Assembly: GCA_937923585.1 (NCBI GenBank)
Contig: CALDSM010000589.1
Location: forward strand, 1 to 10,652
DNA: 10,652 bases
Source of the DNA: an uncultured bacterium
GTDB taxonomy: Bacteria > Hydrogenedentota > Hydrogenedentia > Hydrogenedentales > CAITNO01
Direction: 5' to 3'
Every line of letters starts with the position of its first letter. Position 1 is the stretch's first letter. The notes under the pieces are model-generated. The model was not told the origin of the DNA. It ran no database searches and saw nothing but the letters and a program-made list of their open reading frames with translations. Shown here piece after piece: positions 5,262 to 10,652 of this stretch. A program made the position numbers and the translations under genes.

Positions 5262-7241
5262 ATGCACCTGCAACCCATGGACTGGGCCATCGTTGCGGCC
5301 TCACTGCTCATATGCTTTGTCCCGGCGCTGTTTTTTGGCAAGCGCGCCGGCAAAAGCACGACCGAATTCTTCGCCTCGGGCCGTTCCGTGCCCTGGTGGC
5401 TGGCGGGCCTGTCCATGGTCGCGACCACCTTCAGCAGCGACACGCCGAATCTGGTGACGGATATTGTGCGTCGGCAGGGCGTGGCGGGGAACTGGTGCTG
5501 GTGGGCCTTCGTGTTGACCGGCGTGGCCACCGTCTTCTTCTACGCACGCCTGTGGCGGCGTTCCGGCGTGATGACGGACCTCGAGTTCTATGAGATTCGC
5601 TATTCCGGCAAGGCGGCCAGCGTCGTGCGCGGGTTTCGCGCGGTCTATCTGGGTCTGTTCTTCAACTGCATCATCATGGCTTCTGTCAATCTCGCCGCCT
5701 GCAAGATTGCCGGCATTCTCTTTGGACTGGACCGCTGGCAGACGCTGGTCGGCATCGGGCTGCTGAACGTTGCCTTTGCCACGCACTCCGGACTGTGGGG
5801 TGTGCTGGTCATAGACATGATTCAGTTCTTCATCAAGATGACCGCCGTCATCGCCGCCGCCTACTTTGCGCTCAAGCTGCCGCAGGTCGGCGGTTTGAGC
5901 GGCCTGATCGAGAAACTTTCGGCGCCCACGCTGGCTCCCGACGGCACCTCCACGATTCATTATCTGAACATCCTGCCCGACTTCAGCAACAACTGGGATA
6001 TCGCCATCGCGGTGTTTATCCTGCCCATTGCCGTGCAGTGGTGGGCCGTGTGGTATCCCGGCGCGGAACCGGGTGGCGGCAGCTACATCGCCCAGCGCAT
6101 GCTCTCGTCCAAATCCGAAAAGGACTCGCTCGGCGCGGTGCTTTTCTTCAACGTGGCGCACTACGTGCTGCGCCCGTGGCCCTGGATTCTGGTCGGCCTC
6201 TGCTCGCTGATCGTTTACCCGAAACTCTCGGACATCCAGGCCGCGTTTCCCAACCTTGACCCCAGCCTGGTCAACCACGACATTGCCTATCCGGCCATGC
6301 TTGTCTTCCTGCCCGCGGGATTCGCCGGGCTCATGATCGGCGGCCTGATCGCGGCCAATTCCTCCACCATCCTGACCCACCTCAACTGGGGCGCCTCCTA
6401 TCTGGTCCACGACTTCTACCGCCGCTTCATCAAGAAGGACGCCACCGAGCATCACTACGTGTGGGCGGGCCGGTTCGCCACCATCGGACTCTTCTTTGCC
6501 TCCTCAGGAATGGTCTACGTCCTGGTGTCGGCGAAGGACAGCTTTGACCTCATGCTTCAGGTCGGCGCGGGCACAGGCCTGCTCTACCTGCTCCGCTGGT
6601 TCTGGTGGCGCATCAATGCCTGGTGCGAAGTCGCGGCCATGATCAGTTCCTTCTTTGTGTCCGTGCTGCTCTTCCTCATCAACATAAGCATCCTGCAAAC
6701 CCCCGTAACCAGTGACGCCGGACGGCGCATTGCCGCCCTCCTATCCTCTCTGGAGAAGTCGTGGGGGATCAGCATAACCGCTCCGGTCAGCGGTTTCTTC
6801 TCCTCCCTTCAGACACACTATGGAATCAGTTTCTCCGCTGCAAGCCTGATAATAACCATAGTCGTAACAACGCTTTGCTGGGTGCTGGTCGCCTTCTTCG
6901 GCCCCCAGACCAACCGCCAGGTCCTCATTGAGTTCTATAAGAAGGTCCGCCCCTTCGGGCCCGGCTGGTACGCCATCCGTCGCGAGGCCGGTGTGACCGA
7001 CGAAGAGGCCCGTGCCACGCACGAGAACATTCCGCTGGCGCTGCTCGGCTGGGTGGCGGGCTGCACCATGATCTGGTCTTCCCTCTTTACCGTCGGCAAT
7101 TTCCTCTACGGGCGCATGGGTTATGCCGCGGCGCTGTTTGTGGTCTTCCTCGTGAGTTTGGTTGCCATTCTGGCCGTAATCAACCGGCTCTGGTCGGGCA
7201 AGATGATCACCCCCGAGCAGGAACAGGCGGCCCGCGACTGA
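5262..7241 (+). CDS. Sodium:solute symporter (SSS family, SLC5-like), substrate unknown
   Basis: ATG 5262 is preceded by AAAGGAG (5248-5254) with 7-base spacing. The product has 659 residues, long for an SSS protein. It is a multi-pass inner-membrane carrier that would couple Na+ entry to uptake of an organic solute. Visible family features are TM1 at about 9-26, FFASGRSVPWWLAGLSMVAT (36-55) with the SSS GRS...W motif, SSDTPN (58-63), the TM8-type segment GLIAANSSTILTHLNWGASY (361-380) followed by LVHDFYRRF, and GTGLLYLLRWFWWRINAW (437-454), which is typical of this SSS subgroup. Further helices run to NRLWSGKM near the C-terminus. The exact substrate cannot be told; related proteins are usually annotated as sugar or carboxylate symporters. 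Residues about 478-540 are encoded by DNA with unusual ATA use. The gene is transcribed toward rsmI. Confidence 0.9.
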   Translation: MHLQPMDWAIVAASLLICFVPALFFGKRAGKSTTEFFASGRSVPWWLAGLSMVATTFSSDTPNLVTDIVRRQGVAGNWCWWAFVLTGVATVFFYARLWRRSGVMTDLEFYEIRYSGKAASVVRGFRAVYLGLFFNCIIMASVNLAACKIAGILFGLDRWQTLVGIGLLNVAFATHSGLWGVLVIDMIQFFIKMTAVIAAAYFALKLPQVGGLSGLIEKLSAPTLAPDGTSTIHYLNILPDFSNNWDIAIAVFILPIAVQWWAVWYPGAEPGGGSYIAQRMLSSKSEKDSLGAVLFFNVAHYVLRPWPWILVGLCSLIVYPKLSDIQAAFPNLDPSLVNHDIAYPAMLVFLPAGFAGLMIGGLIAANSSTILTHLNWGASYLVHDFYRRFIKKDATEHHYVWAGRFATIGLFFASSGMVYVLVSAKDSFDLMLQVGAGTGLLYLLRWFWWRINAWCEVAAMISSFFVSVLLFLINISILQTPVTSDAGRRIAALLSSLEKSWGISITAPVSGFFSSLQTHYGISFSAASLIITIVVTTLCWVLVAFFGPQTNRQVLIEFYKKVRPFGPGWYAIRREAGVTDEEARATHENIPLALLGWVAGCTMIWSSLFTVGNFLYGRMGYAAALFVVFLVSLVAILAVINRLWSGKMITPEQEQAARD

Positions 7242-7259
7242 TCGGAAAGATTTTGGAGC

Positions 7260-7281
7260 GCGGCGGCAACGACGCCGCTTT
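7260..7281 (+). terminator. Possible terminator hairpin after the symporter gene
   Basis: GCGGCG (7260-7265) pairs with CGCCGC (7273-7278) around a 7-base loop and is followed by TTT and a T-enriched stretch (TTTGGCTTGG). It begins 18 bases after the symporter stop. The T-run is short, so it is a weak intrinsic terminator at best. It shares bases with a longer inverted repeat, so only one of the two can form at a time. Confidence 0.35.
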
Positions 7282-7341
7282 GGCTTGGTTGAGCAGTAGA
7301 CCCGGTGGCGGATGCATGACCTCCGCCCAGCCAAAGCGGCG
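7273..7341. repeat. Inverted repeat with 13-bp perfect arms between convergent genes
   Basis: CGCCGCTTTGGCT (7273-7285) is the exact reverse complement of 7329-7341. The 43-base interval contains a second stem, GGCGGA (7307-7312) with TCCGCC (7322-7327). It sits between the ends of the symporter and rsmI genes, where a symmetric structure could stop transcription from both directions or protect both mRNA ends. No mobile-element gene accompanies it. Confidence 0.5.
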
Positions 7342-7358
7342 GCATGGCCACCGCAGTC

Positions 7359-7375
7359 AAAAAGGGTCACCCCTT
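7359..7375 (-). terminator. Probable intrinsic terminator of rsmI
   Basis: Read on the minus strand just after the rsmI stop (7381), AAGGG-GTGA-CCCTT is followed directly by further T residues, giving a five-T run in total. The stem is only 5 bp, but its position, tetraloop and T-run fit a short intrinsic terminator for the kinase-rsmI unit. Confidence 0.45.
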
Positions 7376-7380
7376 CTTAA

Positions 7381-8124
7381 TCAGTCGTCGAGTGCGTCGT
7401 CCTCTTCCTCTTCCTCTTCCTCTTCCATTTCCTCTGCCCGGAACTTGGGATTGTTCCCCGCGATGACGATCGTCACCTCCCCCTTGATTTCCTTTCCCTT
7501 GAACTGCGCCGCCAAATCCGCCAGGTAGCCGCGGTGGACGGCCTCGAACTTTTTGGTGAGTTCGATGCACACCGCGCCCAGTCGGTTCCCGAGTACCTCC
7601 AGCGCGTCGGCAAGGCATGCGCCGACCCGGAAGGGCGATTCAAACAGGATCAGCGTGTGGGGCAGGTCGCGGTCCATCGCAAAGAAGCGCTGGCGCTGTC
7701 CCGATTTTCGCGGAGGAAACCCCTTGAACGTAAAACTGGAGGACGACAGCCCCGACGCGAGCAGCGCCGTCGTGGCCGCGCTGGGTCCGGGGATCACCTC
7801 AATGCGGTGGCCCTGTTCGTGGCACAACGAGGCAATGCGGTAACCGGGGTCGCTGATCCCCGGATGTCCGCCGTCCGTGCAGACCGCCACGGACAGCCCC
7901 TCGTTCAGCAGCCCCAGGATGCGGCGCGCGGCCACCTCCTCGTTGTGCTCGTGGTAGGAGAAGCGCGTCGCCGGGGCCTTGATGCTGTAACGCTCGAAGA
8001 TCCGCCACGTGATGCGCGTGTCCTCGCAGGCCAGCGCGTCCACCTCGCCCAGTATCCGCACGGCGCGGTACGACAGGTCTTCCATGTTCCCGATGGGCGT
8101 GGCGACGAGATAAAGGGTGCCCAT
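7381..8124 (-). CDS. rsmI: 16S rRNA (cytidine-1402-2'-O)-methyltransferase RsmI
   Basis: RsmI methylates the 2'-OH of C1402 in the ribosomal decoding centre using SAM. ATG 8124 is chosen because the protein then begins MGTLYLVATPIGNMEDLSYRA, the standard RsmI N-terminus; GAGG lies just upstream, overlapping the kinase stop. The product has 247 residues. Motifs in order are TPIGN (9-13), CEDTR (33-37), DGGHPGISDPG (84-94), IPGPSA (111-116) and FKGFPPRK (133-140), then FESPFR and ELTKKFEAVHRG. The glycine-rich loop reads DGGHPG where most family members read DAGTPG; the rest is canonical. It ends in a highly acidic tail, EEMEEEEEEEEDDALDD, made partly by a hexanucleotide repeat and absent from typical RsmI, while the usual helical C-terminal extension seems short or missing. 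It lies 7 bases after the kinase gene, so the two are almost certainly co-transcribed and translationally coupled. Confidence 0.92.
   Translation of the reverse strand: MGTLYLVATPIGNMEDLSYRAVRILGEVDALACEDTRITWRIFERYSIKAPATRFSYHEHNEEVAARRILGLLNEGLSVAVCTDGGHPGISDPGYRIASLCHEQGHRIEVIPGPSAATTALLASGLSSSSFTFKGFPPRKSGQRQRFFAMDRDLPHTLILFESPFRVGACLADALEVLGNRLGAVCIELTKKFEAVHRGYLADLAAQFKGKEIKGEVTIVIAGNNPKFRAEEMEEEEEEEEDDALDD
7401..7424. repeat. Four tandem copies of hexamer CCTCTT inside the rsmI 3' end
   Basis: Four perfect CCTCTT units run from 7401 to 7424, followed by two degenerate units (CCATTT, CCTCTG). On the minus strand they encode Glu-Glu pairs in the acidic RsmI tail. Slippage by whole units would add or remove two glutamates without changing frame. 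Confidence 0.8.
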
Positions 8125-8131
8125 GTCCGCC

Positions 8132-9133
8132 TCAGGCGCTTTCGATGCGCGGCGTGATGATCGTCGCGCCGATGCGGGCCATGGCGTCCACAAGCCGCAG
8201 GCGCATGTCCTCGTCGTAGTACATGCCCACGATGGCCCCGCCGGAACCCGCGTACTTGCCGTGCGCACCCACAGACCGGGCCACCTCGACCATCTCCACA
8301 TTGCGCGGGTCCAGTTCAAAGATGCTCCTGCGCCGTTCGAAGTTCTTGTCCATCAGCGGCCCGATTTCCATGCCCCGTCCCGCCAGCAGCAGGTCGCGCG
8401 TTTCCTGGGCGTAGGAGGCAAAATCGTGCATCGCGTCAATGACCTTCGGGTCCCCGTCGAACCAGCGCTGCCGCACGTTGTTATGGATGACCTCCGAGCC
8501 CTCGCCCAAGTCCTGCCGGTAGGCAAGAAACAGCGGCGGCAGCAGCGACGGGTCAATCTCCTCGTAGACGCCGTGTCCCTGCCGCTCCATGAGTTCGCGG
8601 TTGAAGTCCATGAACACAACGCCCTCGTACACCTGGATGACCCGGTCCTGCAGGCCCGCTGCAATGCCCAACTCCTCCGTCTCCACGCTCAGGATAAGGT
8701 TCGGGAGCAACGGCTTGGGAATGTCCACGTCGTAGAATTCCATCAGGCACTTGATCGTGGCCGTGACCAGCGCGCTCGACCCCGCCATGCCCAGCCGCCG
8801 CGGGATGGTTGACCGGTAGCGGATGGAAAAATTGACGTCCGGCAGCACAATGCCGTGCTTGACGCAGTAGTCATAGAACTTCTTGACCGCCGCCTTCATC
8901 AGCCGGATGCCGCCGTAATAGCCGTTGGCCTGCACGTCCTCCACCAGTTCGCGCATCCCGGCGTAGGACGATTTGTCCTCCAGGCTCGGCACGATTTCCA
9001 GATCCGCATTCTCATACAGGGTCACCTTGGCGGAGAAGTCGCGGATGATGAAGCTGATCGTTTTGCCAAAGTACCCGTCCGAGGGGTTTCCAATCAGTCC
9101 CGCGCGGGCATAGGCGGTTGCTTCACAAGCCAT
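8132..9133 (-). CDS. GHMP-family sugar kinase resembling plant glucuronokinase
   Basis: The 333-residue product carries the GHMP kinase signature PRRLGMAGSSALVTATI (111-127), a likely catalytic Asp163 in GLQDRVIQVYEG, and the closing KYAGSGGA motif (293-300). Beyond these, several stretches match what I remember of plant glucuronokinase (EC 2.7.1.43): GLIGNPSDGYFGKTISF (12-28), NGYYGGIRL (70-78), SLLPPLFLAY (196-205), VRQRWFDGD (220-228) and NVEMVEVARSVGA (278-290). That enzyme makes glucuronate-1-phosphate from glucuronate and ATP on the salvage route to UDP-glucuronate. I infer a uronate or similar sugar-acid 1-kinase acting in the cytosol; galactose-, mannose- or heptose-type GHMP kinases fit less well. 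No UDP-sugar pyrophosphorylase is in the window. GAGGA precedes the ATG with 7-base spacing, and a promoter candidate lies just upstream. Confidence 0.85.
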   Translation of the reverse strand: MACEATAYARAGLIGNPSDGYFGKTISFIIRDFSAKVTLYENADLEIVPSLEDKSSYAGMRELVEDVQANGYYGGIRLMKAAVKKFYDYCVKHGIVLPDVNFSIRYRSTIPRRLGMAGSSALVTATIKCLMEFYDVDIPKPLLPNLILSVETEELGIAAGLQDRVIQVYEGVVFMDFNRELMERQGHGVYEEIDPSLLPPLFLAYRQDLGEGSEVIHNNVRQRWFDGDPKVIDAMHDFASYAQETRDLLLAGRGMEIGPLMDKNFERRRSIFELDPRNVEMVEVARSVGAHGKYAGSGGAIVGMYYDEDMRLRLVDAMARIGATIITPRIESA

Positions 9134-9165
9134 ACCTGTTTCCTCGTTTCCAATTATGGAATCTG

Positions 9166-9195
9166 AGCATACGTTCCGACCCCGACGCCGTTCAA
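9166..9195 (-). promoter_or_regulatory. Candidate promoter of the kinase-rsmI unit
   Basis: On the minus strand TTGAAC (9195-9190) and TATGCT (9171-9166) are 18 bases apart, each 4 of 6 to consensus, giving a start near 9159 and a leader of about 26 bases. A 5-bp hairpin, CCGCG/CGCGG (9196-9210), lies immediately upstream, after the lipB stop, and could weakly terminate lipB transcripts. Confidence 0.4.
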
Positions 9196-9220
9196 CCGCG
9201 CATCCCGCGGCGGTCCGCCA

Positions 9221-9862
9221 TCAACCGCCAAACGTTTTCCGAAAATGCCGCTCGAACCGTTCCATCACTTCCGCCATCGGCGGCGCATCCCCAAGCAGCC
9301 GCGCCAGCGACGTGATTGGCTTGTCCGCGATGCCGCAGGGAATGATGCATCCCCAGTGCCGCATGTCCGGGTCAACGTTCAGCGCCACGCCGTGAAACGT
9401 GACCCATTGATGCACGCCGACGCCGATGGCCGCCACTTTCGCGCCGCCCACCCATACCCCTGTGAAACCCTCCAGTCGTTCCCCCGCAAACCCATAATCC
9501 GCGACCAGGTCAATGACCACCTGTTCCAATGCGCGCAGATACCAGCCCACCGAGGGCTGCCAATGGTTCAGGTTTAGGATGGGATAGGCCACCATCTGTC
9601 CCGGGCCGTGATAGGTGACATCGCCGCCCCGGTCCACCGCCAGCGTGCTGATGCCCAAACCGTCGAGTTGTTCCGGCGTTGCAACGACGTGTGACCGGTC
9701 CGCTTTTCGCCCCAGCGTAATCACCGGCGCATGTTCCAGCAGCAACACCGTGTCCTGTGCGCTGCCCCGAGCAACCGCCTCGCGCAGCGCCAGTTGCCGC
9801 GCATGCACCTTCCCATACGCCGACAATCCGGGGAGCCTCTCGAAGAGAATTGGACGGTTCAT
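9221..9862 (-). CDS. lipB: Octanoyl-[acyl-carrier-protein]:protein octanoyltransferase LipB
   Basis: LipB moves octanoate from acyl carrier protein to lipoyl domains of the 2-oxoacid dehydrogenases and the glycine cleavage H protein, the first step of lipoate synthesis; LipA acts next. Starting at ATG 9862 (MNRPILFERLPGL) gives 213 residues, the common length, with GGAAGGA upstream (9-base gap). RGGDVTYHGPGQ (78-89) is the family signature. Lys142 (in GGAKVAAIGV) and Cys176 (in CIIPCGIADKPITSL) are the catalytic dyad, and they happen to carry the same numbers as in Mycobacterium tuberculosis LipB. HGVALNVDPD (158-167) is also typical. An alternative GTG start at 9916 would overlap the protease stop by 4 bases and add 18 residues; the family length argues against it. 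lipA is not in the window. Confidence 0.95.
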   Translation of the reverse strand: MNRPILFERLPGLSAYGKVHARQLALREAVARGSAQDTVLLLEHAPVITLGRKADRSHVVATPEQLDGLGISTLAVDRGGDVTYHGPGQMVAYPILNLNHWQPSVGWYLRALEQVVIDLVADYGFAGERLEGFTGVWVGGAKVAAIGVGVHQWVTFHGVALNVDPDMRHWGCIIPCGIADKPITSLARLLGDAPPMAEVMERFERHFRKTFGG

Positions 9863-9912
9863 GTTCCCGGTTCCTTCCGGCTCCGCTTGCCGCCCAGACA
9901 TGAGAGGACCCG

Positions 9913-10602
9913 TCACTGGCCGGTGACGGCCGAATAGAGCGGTGTTCCCGCGAAAGCGAGGAAGAGGATCCCCTTCATGAGAAACCCCATGGGCACCTGG
10001 AGAATGTTGGTGTTGAACACGATCAGCATCAGGACCAGCATGCTGTACGGGCCGAACCGGTCCACCGCCTCGCGCGCCGAGGGCGGCAGGAAGTAGTCCA
10101 GCAGATGGAAACCGTCCAACGGCGGAATGGGAAGGGCGTTGAATACCATCAGCATGATGTTGATGCCAACCAGCGTGATGAAGACACTGAACAGGATTTC
10201 CAGAGCGGGCGACACCCCCGTGGCGCCGGCGAGATGGGCAATGATGCGCAGGACCACGCCTGCGAAAACCGCCAGCAGGAGGTTGGACGCCGGTCCCGCA
10301 AGGGCTATGTACACCGGGCCGCGGCGCCGGTCCCGCAGGTTGCGCGGATTGAAGGGCACCGGTTTGGCCCAGCCGATGAAGAAGGGGAAACTCGTGATCA
10401 TCGCAAACAACGGCAGCAGCACCGTGCCGATGGGGTCGGCGTGCCTGACGGGATTGAGGCTGATCCGGCCCAGCAGGCGCCCCGTCGGATCGCCGCAGCG
10501 ATCCGCCATTGCGGCATGCGACGCCTCATGCACGCACAGCGAAAACAGCAGGCACATGTAGTTGATGACGATGTCGGGCAGGGAATTGTGCAAAATGGGC
10601 AT
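9913..10602 (-). CDS. Site-2 protease family (M50) intramembrane zinc metalloprotease
   Basis: The product is a short rhomboid-sized M50 protein of about 229 residues with 5-6 membrane helices and no PDZ domain. Zinc-site features are HEASH (25-29, the HExxH motif) in the first long helix and the distal aspartate Asp163 in NALPIPPLDG. GDPTGRLLGRISLNPVRHADPIG is the conserved segment after HExxH. Such proteins cleave membrane-embedded substrates; the target here is unknown and no anti-sigma factor is adjacent. The start is uncertain. ATG 10602 is preferred because a strong promoter candidate has its -10 box across the ATG at 10620, which would then not be transcribed; however its AAGAGG lies directly against the ATG, too close to act as a ribosome site. 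ATG 10620 (235 residues) and TTG 10638 are alternatives. lipB follows after 50 bases, likely in the same transcript. Confidence 0.85.
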   Translation of the reverse strand: MPILHNSLPDIVINYMCLLFSLCVHEASHAAMADRCGDPTGRLLGRISLNPVRHADPIGTVLLPLFAMITSFPFFIGWAKPVPFNPRNLRDRRRGPVYIALAGPASNLLLAVFAGVVLRIIAHLAGATGVSPALEILFSVFITLVGINIMLMVFNALPIPPLDGFHLLDYFLPPSAREAVDRFGPYSMLVLMLIVFNTNILQVPMGFLMKGILFLAFAGTPLYSAVTGQ

Positions 10603-10618
10603 CCTCTTGGGTGCCGAC

Positions 10619-10648
10619 ATTCTACCGGAGTGCCCCAAAACCAGTCAA
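10619..10648 (-). promoter_or_regulatory. Strong promoter candidate for the M50-lipB unit
   Basis: On the minus strand TTGACT (10648-10643) and TAGAAT (10624-10619) each match 5 of 6 sigma-70 consensus positions and are 18 bases apart. The start would be near 10612, leaving only about 10 bases before ATG 10602, so the mRNA would be nearly leaderless. Confidence 0.5.
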
Positions 10649-10652
10649 AGCG

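Noticed and set aside
5301..6455. 384-codon minus-strand open frame opposite the symporter
   Set aside because: It mirrors conserved symporter codons, is rich in Gly, Asp, Glu, Gln and Arg, and shows no ribosome site or domain.
8125..8319. Longer start for rsmI inside the kinase gene
   Set aside because: The added residues do not resemble RsmI, and the canonical MGTLYLVATPIGN start is at 8124 with a ribosome site overlapping the kinase stop.

Overview
The window is a GC-rich (roughly 60-65% by eye) bacterial chromosomal segment with seven complete or near-complete genes and one gene cut by the left edge. LipB and RsmI are bacterial housekeeping enzymes. The mix of a corrinoid-methyltransferase-type UroD homologue, a long sodium:solute symporter, YfhO-like membrane proteins and a cytosolic FN3 protein would suit a Candidatus Hydrogenedentota, Planctomycetota or related environmental lineage. 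That placement is a low-confidence inference from gene content; the window holds no rRNA, tRNA or ribosomal-protein gene to anchor it.

Plus strand, left to right. Positions 1-552 are the C-terminal end of a YfhO-like multi-pass membrane protein. A tandem paralogue follows (672-2972), about 80% identical over the shared end, then a UroD/MtaA-fold protein (3025-4032) with the H-x-C...C zinc-ligand pattern of corrinoid-linked methyltransferases. A 408-base gap (4033-4440) then holds three things in order. First come two head-to-head REP-like hairpins that include the uroD-like stop codon. Next is an AT-rich block (about 22% GC) that resolves into eight diverged units of exactly 21 bp and ends in a TATAAT box. 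Last is a leader hairpin. This leads into a 202-residue cytosolic protein with an alpha-helical N-terminus and a C-terminal fibronectin type III domain. After a hairpin-rich 212-base spacer with a promoter and a perfect palindrome comes a 659-residue sodium:solute symporter (5262-7241).

Minus strand, right to left. A site-2-protease (M50) homologue (10602-9913) and lipB (9862-9221) come first. A GHMP kinase closely resembling plant glucuronokinase (9133-8132) and rsmI (8124-7381) follow, separated from each other by only 7 bases. There is a strong promoter candidate before the protease gene and another before the kinase. The minus-strand genes meet the symporter gene at 7242-7380, where nested hairpins probably end transcription from both sides.

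The genes do not form one obvious pathway. The most unusual structure is the 21-bp phased AT-rich array in front of the FN3 gene, lying next to the REP-like pair. The glucuronokinase-like kinase is the most informative metabolic clue.
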